From contig JAFALY010000008.1 in the NCBI GenBank assembly GCA_019233975.1, positions 1 to 64,000 of the forward strand: a stretch of DNA of 64,000 nt, in the 5' to 3' direction. The DNA comes from Alphaproteobacteria bacterium (GTDB lineage: Bacteria; Pseudomonadota; Alphaproteobacteria; UBA9219). Below the pieces are notes generated by a model. That model did no database searches. It was not told where the DNA came from and worked only from the letters and a program-made list of their open reading frames with translations. This document shows positions 9,385 through 19,094 of this stretch, one piece after another. The position numbers and the translations under genes are program-made. Each line of letters begins with the position of its first letter. Positions within the stretch are counted from its first letter, which is position 1.

Positions 9385-10646
9385 TGGCTGGTAGCGGCGT
9401 CGTTACCGTCGGCCGCCGCGCCTACGCCGTCGGCCTGTATTGGGAAAACAGCCCGGCCGGGCGTGTCAGTCTTGCCGCGAAAGAGGCCGCGCGCCAGCCG
9501 GGACAACAAGCCGAGTTTTTTGCCGTGCGTCCCGGTAATAAAGAAGGGCGCTTGCCGCAATTCGGTCTGGGGCAGGCCAGCGCAGGGCAAAAGGCCGGCA
9601 TGCCGGCCTTTGCCGGATGTTTGGCGCAGCAACAGCAAGGCTCATGGGCTGGCGCATTCCGCCTGAAAGAAGGCGTTGTCGTTACAGTTGTGCGTGATGA
9701 GCTGATCGTCCCGGATGGCGACCAGATTTTCACGAGTGAAAACGAAGCGCGTGACCGCTTGCTGCAAGAAATCAGCTTTGGTGGACTGCAGCGCGTCTAT
9801 GCACCTGAGTCATGGGGCATCCCCGGTGTTGATACAATGCCGGTTTCGTTGCTGCTGGATGAACGGCGTGATGTTCGTCTGCAATATGTCACGGTACCGC
9901 GTTCGACCTATATCATCGGCGGCATTGTTGCCACGTTGATTATCGGCGGCCTCGGCGTGAACTGGTACATACAGGCCGAAGAAGAAAAGAAGGCGGCCAT
10001 GTTGGCGGCACAGGCTGAGGCTCGCCGCCGTGCTGCTGCCATGTTGCCCGGCGTTTTACAGCAACAGCCGGAATATCCGCCACCTGAGCGTAAGTGGGAA
10101 AAGCTGCCACCTGCGCTGAGCGTTGTTAATGCTTGTCATGACGCTCTGGCGCAAATCCCGGCTATTGTTGCGGGTTGGCGCATGACGTTGCTGAAATGTG
10201 ACGGTAACTCCATCAATATTTCATGGGCACGTGAAAAAGGTCCGTCGCGTCCGCCGGAAGGCTCAACGGTCAATGAAGGGGCCACACAGGCATCTTTGTC
10301 TATACCACTCAATGCCTTAGAGCCCCGCGGCCCCGAACAGCTCATTGCTGCGGCGGAAGTGACCAAACGTTATTTATTGCAGGATTGGCAGACAAATCTT
10401 GTGCATGCGCAAGACGATCCGCTTCCGAAACCACCGCCGGGCTTTACGGGCGCATGGAATCCGCCGCCCGCCCCATGGGTTAAGCGTTCCTTTACGTTTT
10501 CTATCACACAATTGCCCGCAAGTCTTCCCTACTACTTCGATGGGCTGCCTGGGGTTATTGTTGAGACATTGACCTTTTCCCCGTCGAACAATGGTGTCAG
10601 CGGAAGCTGGTCGGTTCAAGGGGTTATCTATGAAAATCGTAACTAA
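9384..10646 (+). CDS. pilO: PilO-like pilus assembly protein
   Basis: Position between pilN and pilP, N-terminal VGRRAYAVGLYWENSPAG, single central TM segment; TAATG overlap with pilN. Confidence 0.75.
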   Translation: MAGSGVVTVGRRAYAVGLYWENSPAGRVSLAAKEAARQPGQQAEFFAVRPGNKEGRLPQFGLGQASAGQKAGMPAFAGCLAQQQQGSWAGAFRLKEGVVVTVVRDELIVPDGDQIFTSENEARDRLLQEISFGGLQRVYAPESWGIPGVDTMPVSLLLDERRDVRLQYVTVPRSTYIIGGIVATLIIGGLGVNWYIQAEEEKKAAMLAAQAEARRRAAAMLPGVLQQQPEYPPPERKWEKLPPALSVVNACHDALAQIPAIVAGWRMTLLKCDGNSINISWAREKGPSRPPEGSTVNEGATQASLSIPLNALEPRGPEQLIAAAEVTKRYLLQDWQTNLVHAQDDPLPKPPPGFTGAWNPPPAPWVKRSFTFSITQLPASLPYYFDGLPGVIVETLTFSPSNNGVSGSWSVQGVIYENRN

Positions 10647-11355
10647 GCTGCGGCTACAAAAAATCGGGACTATGGTCATGGCCGCGTGCGTCATGGGTCT
10701 GGCCTCTGGGTCTGTTGCCCGCGCTGCGGATAATGTCCCGCAATTACCGCCGCCGACAAACATCAATTTGCCCGAGCCAACGCCAACTTTCACGCCGCCG
10801 GTGGTGGAAAATGGTGCGGGCGATAATAGATCAGTCGCCGCGCTTGAATCAAAAGTGACGGACTCGGTGAAGGGTGCCATCAAGGGGCTGAGCAACCCGA
10901 ATGCCCCGCTTAACCTGGATGATTTGAATGCTGCACGTCAGGCTGTAGCCAAACTGGATGCGTTGATTGATATTCAGAAGCGTTTGGCGGAACTGAACAA
11001 GCTGAAGGAAGATCAGGACCGGCACTCAACTTTGGCCGCCGCTATTCCCGCGAGCGCACTGACCCTGCCGCCGCCCAGCATGCACGGTGCCGGACAGGAT
11101 ATTCCGGTTGTCCACCCCGTCATCCATTCCGTGCATGTTGACATTGTGCGTATTGTCGGCGCTTCAGGCCATTACGAAGCCGTTTTGCGCACGCCTGATG
11201 ATAACAACAAGACGGTTCGCGTCGGCGACCGTCTGAGTGATGGTACGGAAGTGACGGCGATTGCTGCTGATTACGTTGACCTGAAGTCGTCGACGGGTCA
11301 AAAGCATTTAAAGGTTCAAGGTGTCAGCAACGTCTACGGACATTCATCTTTATAA
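10630..11355 (+). CDS. pilP: PilP-like pilus biogenesis protein
   Basis: Signal peptide, coiled segment LDALIDIQKRLAELNKLKE, C-terminal HxD-type domain VRVGDRLSDGTEVTAIAADYVDLKSSTGQ; overlaps pilO end. Confidence 0.75.
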   Translation: MKIVTKLRLQKIGTMVMAACVMGLASGSVARAADNVPQLPPPTNINLPEPTPTFTPPVVENGAGDNRSVAALESKVTDSVKGAIKGLSNPNAPLNLDDLNAARQAVAKLDALIDIQKRLAELNKLKEDQDRHSTLAAAIPASALTLPPPSMHGAGQDIPVVHPVIHSVHVDIVRIVGASGHYEAVLRTPDDNNKTVRVGDRLSDGTEVTAIAADYVDLKSSTGQKHLKVQGVSNVYGHSSL

Positions 11356-11449
11356 TTCTTGTTACCGGCATTGGGGCCGGGGCTGTGACGATTATGCCAA
11401 CCGCATGGTCAGACATTCTGACTGACCGATCCTTGCGCAGGAGAAAGTA

Positions 11450-13351
11450 GTGTTCGGTCTTTTTAAATCTGATGACAAGAAAAAGGATAAAGCCAAGCCT
11501 GCGCCACAAAATGTAAAAAAGCAGCCGGCCGCCGCCGTGCCTGCCGAGGCCAAGCCTGTTCCGCCGCCCGTCGTTGAAGAGAAGAAGGCTATGACGCAGG
11601 CGACACAGGCTGCCGCCAGCCAGACCGCGCAGGCGAGGCCGGAAAATATCATCAAGATCGAAGACGAACGCAGCCTGGCGATGGCCGGCGCTTCGCTGAA
11701 CTTCTCGGGCGAAGTGCTGACGGCCATCAGCGGTAAACTGAAAATTCCCGATGAATCGCGCAATCTTTGCGCCTTGTTCGACAATGGCCTGTGGCTGGTC
11801 AGCGCGTCGCATCGTCGCTCGCCACTCGTGACATCTGTCGCGCTGATGGCAAAGCGTCAGGGGTATCAGGTTGATGAACCGCGCTATGTTACGCCGAATA
11901 TCATCAATCAGGCCTATATCTACGCCTCACGCAACACGGCAGCCGGGCAATTCGATGAAAACGCCATCCGCCGCAAGATCGTACACCTGCTGGAAAGCGC
12001 GGTGGCGGCAGGGGCTAACGATATTCACATCGAAGCCGTCAACAACCAGACGCGCATAGAATTCCGCGTGGACGGCGCGTTGCGCGTTTGGGAAACATGG
12101 ACCCAGCGTGAGGGTGAACAGGTTCTGTCCTCCATCTTCTCGCACTCCATTGGCCAATCGGGTTCAACCGCCAACTGGCAGGAACCGCAGGCGGCGATGT
12201 TGACATCGGACGCGCGGGGCCGCGATACGATCTCGTTGCCGAACGGCGTCATCAGCGTCCGCTGTCAGTGGGTGCCGTTGTCGAATGACGGGCGTTATCT
12301 CGATATGCGCCTGCAGTATGACTCCGCCTACCTGTTCGGCGAAAATTTTGTGATGGCCGACGTTGACTCGCTCGGCTTCTCTCAGGAACAGTTGCGCGTC
12401 ATTCAAACGCTCCGTGCCCTGCCGGGCGGCATGCGTATTTTTACGGGTCCGGTTAACCAGGGTAAGACGACCACGCTGCGCGTGACGCTGAACCGCCGTA
12501 TGGCGGAAACCATGATGCAGTTGAACTGTCTTTTGATCGAAGACCCGCCCGAAGGCGGCGTCATCGGCGCGCGCCAGATCGGTGTGTCCGCGTCGGTCAA
12601 GGATGATCAGCGTGAAAAAACATTCGTTGAAATCATGCGCTGCGCCTTGCGCCTTGACCCGGATATCGTGATGCTGGGTGAAATCCGCGACTTGCAGACG
12701 GCAAAATTCGCTTTCCGCCTTGCGCTCACAGGGCGTCAGGTTTATACGACGGCGCACGTTTACTCGGCATTGGCGACACCCAAGCGTCTCCGTGACATCG
12801 GTATTGAGCCTTATATGGTGTATGACCACCATCTGGTTCGCGGCATGATCTGTCAACGCCTGCTGCGTTGCGTTTGTCCGGATTGCCGTATCCCCATTGC
12901 CGACGCGGTGCGCGAACTCGGCCCGACTTATAACGAACTCGCGCGACGCGTGCGCACGGGGTTGGCCTTGATGGATGCGCGACGTAACAAGGCGTTTGCA
13001 AACATGTCGCCCTATGATCATTTGTCTGAACCGAACATGCAGTCGATCTATGTCGCTAATCCGCAAGGTTGCCCCAAATGCTATAAGGGCCGCGTAGGCC
13101 GCACCATATGCGCCGAGGTTATCGAAACAGACGCGCAGTTGATGGGATTGCTGCAGGACAACCGGATGCAGGAAGCCGAAGATTACTGGCTGTCGCCGGT
13201 CGGCCTGAACGGCATTACCATGCTGTGGCACGGGTTGGAAAAAGTGCGTCGCGGCGATGTTTCGCCCAACGATGCCGAGTTTGAATTGGGCCTTTTCGCA
13301 CGTGACCGTGAACTGATTGAAGTTGAAGAAAGATTGGGGGCTATGCTGTGA
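11450..13351 (+). CDS. pilQ: PilQ/GspE-type assembly ATPase
   Basis: GTG start; NDIHIEAVNNQTRIEFRVDG, Walker A variant GPVNQGKTT, VMLGEIRDLQTAKFAFRLALTGRQVYTTAH, Zn-binding CVCPDC...CPKC. Confidence 0.88.
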   Translation: MFGLFKSDDKKKDKAKPAPQNVKKQPAAAVPAEAKPVPPPVVEEKKAMTQATQAAASQTAQARPENIIKIEDERSLAMAGASLNFSGEVLTAISGKLKIPDESRNLCALFDNGLWLVSASHRRSPLVTSVALMAKRQGYQVDEPRYVTPNIINQAYIYASRNTAAGQFDENAIRRKIVHLLESAVAAGANDIHIEAVNNQTRIEFRVDGALRVWETWTQREGEQVLSSIFSHSIGQSGSTANWQEPQAAMLTSDARGRDTISLPNGVISVRCQWVPLSNDGRYLDMRLQYDSAYLFGENFVMADVDSLGFSQEQLRVIQTLRALPGGMRIFTGPVNQGKTTTLRVTLNRRMAETMMQLNCLLIEDPPEGGVIGARQIGVSASVKDDQREKTFVEIMRCALRLDPDIVMLGEIRDLQTAKFAFRLALTGRQVYTTAHVYSALATPKRLRDIGIEPYMVYDHHLVRGMICQRLLRCVCPDCRIPIADAVRELGPTYNELARRVRTGLALMDARRNKAFANMSPYDHLSEPNMQSIYVANPQGCPKCYKGRVGRTICAEVIETDAQLMGLLQDNRMQEAEDYWLSPVGLNGITMLWHGLEKVRRGDVSPNDAEFELGLFARDRELIEVEERLGAML

Positions 13352-14451
13352 GCGATAGCTTTAACCTTGACGAACTGGAACGCAAATTTACGAAGTATCA
13401 GTTCAGTTCGAATCCCAAACACCGTTTTCGCGTGTACCGTAAGCTGGAAGGTATGTTGCGTATGAACGAAGCGTTGTCGCGCGCGCTTGACCGTCTGTAT
13501 CAGAACGCATCGGAAATGGGCAAGCATCCGCGCCGGCCGCAGGCGGTGGCACTTAGGGATTGGTTTCTGAAAGACCGTTCGGGTATCAGCCTCTCCGAGG
13601 CGATGGAGGGGTGGATACCGACCGGCGAATTATACATGATCCGCGCGGGTGAAGAGTCGGGTACACTTGCAAAGGCGCTGCGCTCCATTCAAACGGTCGG
13701 CGACAAGGCGCGCGCCATGCGCAACGCGATTATGCATGCGGTGGGCTACCCTGCCTTTATGCTCGTGCTCGTGTCCTTCGTGCTTTATATGTTCGGCGTG
13801 CAGTTGATCGACAACATGCGCAAAGCGGCGCCAAAGAATGTCGTCGCAGCCATGGGCGATGTCGTCACCATGTCGGATTTTATCCGTAATTACGGGCTGT
13901 ATGTCGTTGTCTTCGTTCTGGCGTCCATTTTTGTGATTTCAGCCAGCCTGCCTGTCTGGCGCGGCCCTTTGCGCTCTAAATTCGATATGTTCCCGCCCTG
14001 GTCATGGTATCGCATTCTGCAAGGCAGCGGCTTTTTGCTGGGCCTGTCCGCGCTGTTGGGCGCACAAGTCCCCTTGAAACGCTCGCTTGAGATTTTAGAA
14101 GAGCAAGGCAATCCGTGGATACGCGAACGCATCGCCAGTGCGCGTCAGGAAGTTCTGCGCGGCAAGAATTTGGGCGAAGCGCTGCGTACGGGCCGCTATA
14201 ATTTTCCGGACCCCACGGTTGCCATCGATCTGGAGATTTTGTCGGAACGCGCGGACGTTGGTTCGGTGATTGAACAGGTCACCGAAGAATGGATGCGTGA
14301 ACAGATTGACACGCTGAACGCGCAGGCGGTGGTGGCGCGCAATATAGGCCTTGCTGTTGTCGCTGGCGTTATCACATGGACCATGATGTCAATTTTCAAT
14401 GTCGTGACAGAACTGACAAAGACCGGGTCCAATAACCTGCATAATTTCTAA
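13348..14451 (+). CDS. pilR: PilR/GspF-type inner-membrane platform protein
   Basis: GspF-like (MIRAGEESGTLAKALRSIQ, GLSALLGAQVPLKRSLEIL..., TM segments); GTGA overlap with pilQ. Confidence 0.85.
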   Translation: MSDSFNLDELERKFTKYQFSSNPKHRFRVYRKLEGMLRMNEALSRALDRLYQNASEMGKHPRRPQAVALRDWFLKDRSGISLSEAMEGWIPTGELYMIRAGEESGTLAKALRSIQTVGDKARAMRNAIMHAVGYPAFMLVLVSFVLYMFGVQLIDNMRKAAPKNVVAAMGDVVTMSDFIRNYGLYVVVFVLASIFVISASLPVWRGPLRSKFDMFPPWSWYRILQGSGFLLGLSALLGAQVPLKRSLEILEEQGNPWIRERIASARQEVLRGKNLGEALRTGRYNFPDPTVAIDLEILSERADVGSVIEQVTEEWMREQIDTLNAQAVVARNIGLAVVAGVITWTMMSIFNVVTELTKTGSNNLHNF

Positions 14452-14473
14452 CAAACTTTGTGGTGGACGTATC

Positions 14474-15151
14474 GTGGTTCGTATGGCCTTGCATCACCTA
14501 ACGTTACGCCGGGCGCGGCGCGGGTTCACACTGACGGAAATCGCCATCGTTCTTTTGGCGGTCGGCGGCATCTTGTCAGCCATCTGGGTGGTGGGTGGTC
14601 GCGTGTGGGAAAACTACCGCGTCAATCGTACCCTGCAGGAAACAGTTTCCGTTATCGGTAACATACGCGATGCGAATACCGGCCGTTATTCATGGGCGGC
14701 GGCAACGGATATGACGCAGACACTGGACGGGCAAAGCATATTCCCAACGGAAATGGAGCGCACGCCCACGAATGTTGGCAACACGGCCATTGACCATGCT
14801 CTGAACGGCAGTTTTGGCGGCGGCGTGTCGCCCAACTGGGGCTCATTCCATGTGTTGTCTATCGCTAACCCGTTACTGGGTGGCAATGTGTACAATGTGT
14901 TTCGCATATCCCTGCGCGGTCTTGCGGCTTCGGCCTGCGCAAAAATCCTGATGCAATTGCCACTTTCCGATGCACAAATGGGTATTGTACAGATTGGCGT
15001 AACGGCAACGGGCACGAATTCGTCGATCATCAAAAACGGTGTGGCGACGGCGGGCGGTGTTACGCCTATGTTGCCGACCACGGCGGAATCATGGTGCGCC
15101 TCCACAACCAGTACGAATGAGGTCGATCTTGACGTTAAGCTGCACAACTAA
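14474..15151 (+). CDS. PilS-like prepilin 1
   Basis: Prepilin motif RRG/FTLTEIAIVLLAVGGILSAIW; two C-terminal Cys (SACAKIL, ESWCAST). Confidence 0.82.
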   Translation: MVRMALHHLTLRRARRGFTLTEIAIVLLAVGGILSAIWVVGGRVWENYRVNRTLQETVSVIGNIRDANTGRYSWAAATDMTQTLDGQSIFPTEMERTPTNVGNTAIDHALNGSFGGGVSPNWGSFHVLSIANPLLGGNVYNVFRISLRGLAASACAKILMQLPLSDAQMGIVQIGVTATGTNSSIIKNGVATAGGVTPMLPTTAESWCASTTSTNEVDLDVKLHN

Positions 15152-15830
15152 GCGAGCGCGCCGGGTAGGGGCGGGATTTAGCGTCACAGAGCTGGCCGTT
15201 GTGCTGGCCGTCAGTGGTATTTTGATGGGTGGCATCTGGGTTATGGTGCGTTCGGTCTGGGAATATTACGAGCGCCAGCACGCAGTCGAAGAAGTCGCCA
15301 ATATCGTCGCGAATGTGCGAAGCTATTACACGGGGCAGATCGGCATCCCTCATTCCGGCGACGCAACGACCACATCAAACCTTATTAAAATGGGAATCAT
15401 TCCGGGATCGGTACAACGATCCAATACTGGCACCTGTACAAATCCCAGTAACCTTTGTGCGGATACGCCGTGGGGTGAAGTTCACAATGGCGCCATTGAC
15501 GCAGGCGGAACCTTGCGCGTTTGTGACTGGGTCATGGGCACATCAACCGCTTGCCCAACGGCGGCCAGTGGTGGCACTGCGGGGCCGTTTTTTGCCGTTG
15601 CCTTACGCGGGTTAACAACTGGCGCCTGCATTTCGGTGGCGCAGAAAATCGCCACGACGGCGGGGGCAACTGGCCTTGTTGAGGTTAACATTAACGGTAC
15701 CAATCTTGTCCAGTCCGGCAAAGGCATTAACCCGATGGCCGCAGCAGACGCGAACACAAACTGTATCGCCACTGCATCTGGCGCGGCCATCGTCACATTT
15801 GTTTTTCGCCTGACGCAGGCATCCTATTAA
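15117..15830 (+). CDS. PilS-like prepilin 2
   Basis: Prepilin motif GAG/FSVTELAVVLAVSGILMGGIW; start ATG 15117 overlaps prepilin 1 by 35 bp; additional Cys residues. Confidence 0.8.
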   Translation: MRSILTLSCTTKRARRVGAGFSVTELAVVLAVSGILMGGIWVMVRSVWEYYERQHAVEEVANIVANVRSYYTGQIGIPHSGDATTTSNLIKMGIIPGSVQRSNTGTCTNPSNLCADTPWGEVHNGAIDAGGTLRVCDWVMGTSTACPTAASGGTAGPFFAVALRGLTTGACISVAQKIATTAGATGLVEVNINGTNLVQSGKGINPMAAADANTNCIATASGAAIVTFVFRLTQASY

Positions 15831-15938
15831 AAATCACTAGAGTGTGACTTAAAATCCCGAATATGTTTACGTGGTATTAAGGATTGGGCTGCCAATCTAC
15901 GCTTACTGATCCCACCTCCCGCCGTCATGGAGTATGAC

Positions 15939-16604
15939 ATGATTCATTTTTCAAAGAACCGCCTTGTTCGTTCGTCGGAACAAGCCAAACGCGGCTTTAC
16001 ACTGACAGAAATTGCGATCGTCCTGGGCGTTATCGGCCTTATCCTTGGATCGATCTGGGTTGCCGCCGCGGCCGTTTATAACAACATGCGCGTTTCAACT
16101 GCGACACGTGGTTTGCTGGCCATTACACAGGCGGTTCGCTCGCTCTATGCAACATCGTCGACGGTCAGCACGAACGCCGACATGACAACCATTCCGTTTA
16201 CAACGGTTGCTGCCGGTGCGCAGACAACCTACCCGCAGTCGGGTGTGTTTGATGCGGACATGGTCATTGCTGCTGGCGGTAATTACAGCGTTCAAGGTCC
16301 GTGGACCAATGGTTCGGTGAATATCGTTGCTGCCAAGTCCCTGGCTACTGCCGACTCATTCGCCATTGAATTCGACAACGTGCCACAAGCCGCCTGTATC
16401 CAGATGCTGATTAGCGTTACCGGTACGGCGCGTGACCCGGGCCTTTATGCGGTTCAAGCCGGTGCGGCTGGCGCTTTGGTCATCGCTGCCGGTGGTAACG
16501 CCACAGGTACGCAGACGGCCTTCCCGCTGGACGCGGCAACGGCGCGTGGTCAATGCGCCAACGCTCTGAACAACGTTGCCTTCCAGTTCAAGCTGAAGGG
16601 CTAA
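15939..16604 (+). CDS. PilS-like prepilin 3
   Basis: Prepilin motif KRG/FTLTEIAIVLGVIGLILGSIW; C-terminal paired Cys (QAACIQML, RGQCANAL). Confidence 0.83.
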   Translation: MIHFSKNRLVRSSEQAKRGFTLTEIAIVLGVIGLILGSIWVAAAAVYNNMRVSTATRGLLAITQAVRSLYATSSTVSTNADMTTIPFTTVAAGAQTTYPQSGVFDADMVIAAGGNYSVQGPWTNGSVNIVAAKSLATADSFAIEFDNVPQAACIQMLISVTGTARDPGLYAVQAGAAGALVIAAGGNATGTQTAFPLDAATARGQCANALNNVAFQFKLKG

Positions 16605-16650
16605 GGGACAGCAGATCAGTTGACGTCCTCGTGACGTCACAAAGAATAAA

Positions 16651-16682
16651 GGCGGGAAACATTGTTTCCTGCCTTTTTTATT
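16651..16682 (+). terminator. Intrinsic terminator at the end of the pilin genes, convergent with lysS
   Basis: GGCGGGAAAC-ATT-GTTTCCTGCC stem followed by TTTTTTATT. Confidence 0.85.
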
Positions 16683-16699
16683 GGGTATTTGGGGGCCGC

Positions 16700-18199
16700 T
16701 TAGTCAACCGGCCGCATGGTCGGGAAGGCGATAACTTCGCGAATGGTCTGGCTGTCGGTCATCAGCATGGCCAGACGGTCGATACCCATACCCATACCGC
16801 CCATTGGGGGCATGCCGAAAGCCATGGCTTTCAGGAAGTCTTCGTCAATCGGGTGCGGCGGATCATCCGGCCCGCGCTTTTGTTCAGCCTGTTCTTCAAA
16901 GCGCGCGCGCTGCTCGCGCGGGTCGTTCAGTTCACTGAACGCATTCGCGATTTCCCAGCCATTGACATAGGTCTCAAAACGCTGTGCCACATGCGGGCGG
17001 TCCGGCCATGCCTTGGCGAGTGGTGAGATTTCCTTGGGCAGGTCGATGACATGAGTGGGCTGCACCAGATTATGTTCAACCTTGTCACCAAACGCAGCTT
17101 CGACCACCTGACCCCAGCTGACGCCGGATTCGGTTTGTACGCCGATTTTCAGTGCGGCTGCGCGCGCTGCGGCGGCATCCGGAATAGCGTAAAGATCAAG
17201 GCCCGTGTGTTCCTTGATCAAATCGACCATGCCGCGGCGCGGCCAAGGTGGCGTAAAGTCAATTTCATGTTCGGCGAACTTGATCTTTGACGTTCCGTGC
17301 AGCGATAACACGACGTGATGCACGATGGCTTCGGTAATCGCGATCATTTCCCTGAAATCGACAAAAGCCTGATAAAGCTCGATTGACGTAAATTCAGGGT
17401 TATGGCGCGGGCTGGTGCCCTCGTTGCGAAAGCAGCGGCCGATTTCATAAACCTTTTCCGAAATACCGCCGATGACCAGACGCTTCAGATGCAGTTCTGT
17501 TGCCACACGCATATAAAGCGGCATGTCCAGCGCATTGTGGTGTGTCGTAAACGGCTTGGCCGTGGCGCCGCCTGCCAGCACATGCAGCATCGGCGTTTCA
17601 ACTTCCAGAAAACCTTTGTCGTTCAGGAACTGGCGGATCAGCGTGATCATCTTAAACCGGGCGCGCAGTGTGTCGCGCGTGCGTTGGCTTGCGACCAGAT
17701 CCTGCTCGCGGTGGCGGAAGCGGAAATCGACATCCTTCAGACCGTGGAATTTCTCGGGCGGTGGCTCCAGCGCTTTGGAAAGCAGCGACAGTTCAACCGC
17801 ATCAACAGTGATTTCGCCGCGCGGCGTACGGCGCACAATACCGGTCACGCCGATAATGTCGCCCAGGTCAATCAGGTCCAGCTTTTCCGCATGTTCGGGC
17901 GACAGGGTTTTCAGGTCGTGGAAAATCTGCAACCGGTCGCTGTCATCCAGAATGACGATGAACATACCATTATTGCGGATTGCCATTACGCGCCCGGCGA
18001 CCGATATGTGATCGGTTGTTTTTTCACCGGGGGCCAGTGCTTCGTATTTCGCCTTAACGACGGAGGCTTCGTGGGTCTTGCCAAAGGTCGTAATGTTAAA
18101 CGGGCTGCCGAAACGCTCGGTATAGGCGGCCAAACGCCCATTGCGGCGTGAAACTTCGTCAATCGCGGGGGCGGCGGTTTCTGTCTGCTGCTGGCTCAT
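16700..18199 (-). CDS. lysS: Lysyl-tRNA synthetase, class II
   Basis: OB-fold region plus class II motifs (FLEVETPMLHVLAGGATAKPF, FRNEGTSPRHNPEFTSIELYQA, GGMGMGIDRLAMLMT). Confidence 0.95.
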   Translation of the reverse strand: MSQQQTETAAPAIDEVSRRNGRLAAYTERFGSPFNITTFGKTHEASVVKAKYEALAPGEKTTDHISVAGRVMAIRNNGMFIVILDDSDRLQIFHDLKTLSPEHAEKLDLIDLGDIIGVTGIVRRTPRGEITVDAVELSLLSKALEPPPEKFHGLKDVDFRFRHREQDLVASQRTRDTLRARFKMITLIRQFLNDKGFLEVETPMLHVLAGGATAKPFTTHHNALDMPLYMRVATELHLKRLVIGGISEKVYEIGRCFRNEGTSPRHNPEFTSIELYQAFVDFREMIAITEAIVHHVVLSLHGTSKIKFAEHEIDFTPPWPRRGMVDLIKEHTGLDLYAIPDAAAARAAALKIGVQTESGVSWGQVVEAAFGDKVEHNLVQPTHVIDLPKEISPLAKAWPDRPHVAQRFETYVNGWEIANAFSELNDPREQRARFEEQAEQKRGPDDPPHPIDEDFLKAMAFGMPPMGGMGMGIDRLAMLMTDSQTIREVIAFPTMRPVD

Positions 18200-18235
18200 G
18201 CTTTTACTTTCTATGCCTTACTGAATGACCTGACC

Positions 18236-18946
18236 CTAACGCCGACGCGGGTTGCGCTCGAACAAAAGAGCATATGTGCTGCGTGGATATTCCACACCAT
18301 GCATAACGGATGGCCGGTCATTATGCAATTCACGAAAAACCGTTAATTCAGGGCCGAAAAACTCGGCAACCCGCTGTTTGGAATAAAGGACGGATTCAAT
18401 GCCGACGGCGGGGTCTACCACGACATATTCGCCGTCTGCCTCGCACGGGTTAGGCACGGTGATATAGCGCCCGTAATAACCGTCGCCAATGCTGGCGAAT
18501 GAAATCATATAATGCCCGCGCGGTCCCAGAACGCGCAGCAGGTTTTCCTTATAAGTAACGCGGCTGCCATGCGGCGCGATATGTTTAAAGCAGAACGCAT
18601 CTACGGCCAGATCGATGCTGTTGGCCTGTACGGGCCAATTTTCAGTGACATCATGCACCAGCGCGCGCACCGGGTGGGGCGGCGGGTCTTTGTCAACCAT
18701 CCTTTGCAAATGCTGTACCGCGTCGGGGGTGAAGTCCATGGCGGTGACATCCATGCCTTCCTGCGACAGATAAAGGCTGTTACGCCCCTTGCCACAGCCG
18801 ATATCGATACTCTTATGTAGGGGCAGGCCATAGCGTTTCAGTTCCTGCACCGCCCAGACAACCGAACCCGATGGGCTTTGCCGTACGGATGACGGGATGC
18901 CGCCTTTGGCATATTCATTTTTCCATTTCTGTTTCAGATCATTCAT
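18236..18946 (-). CDS. Class I SAM-dependent methyltransferase
   Basis: IDIGCGKGRNSLYLSQEGMDVTAMDFTPDAV motif. Confidence 0.85.
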   Translation of the reverse strand: MNDLKQKWKNEYAKGGIPSSVRQSPSGSVVWAVQELKRYGLPLHKSIDIGCGKGRNSLYLSQEGMDVTAMDFTPDAVQHLQRMVDKDPPPHPVRALVHDVTENWPVQANSIDLAVDAFCFKHIAPHGSRVTYKENLLRVLGPRGHYMISFASIGDGYYGRYITVPNPCEADGEYVVVDPAVGIESVLYSKQRVAEFFGPELTVFRELHNDRPSVMHGVEYPRSTYALLFERNPRRR

Positions 18947-19094
18947 GCAGCGCATCAAATCTTTATGAGGGCGTTTTTACCTTTTGTTCACATACGTTAA
19001 TTCATAATTGATCGTACGAACAGAGGCAAAGTCGCGTCTGTTTTCAAATGATCGCCTTCCTCCTTCCGCCGCATCTCTTGTTACGGAGAAGCCT

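Noticed and set aside
12164-13231. 355 aa antisense ORF within pilQ
   Set aside because: Overlaps a strongly supported ATPase; low-complexity His/Arg-rich translation typical of antisense frames
14474-16604. Shufflon/PilV-type recombination cassette
   Set aside because: No inverted sfx-like repeats or recombinase gene seen; the three pilins are all in the same orientation and full length
17402-18151. + strand ORF opposite lysS
   Set aside because: Antisense to lysyl-tRNA synthetase with no coherent protein features
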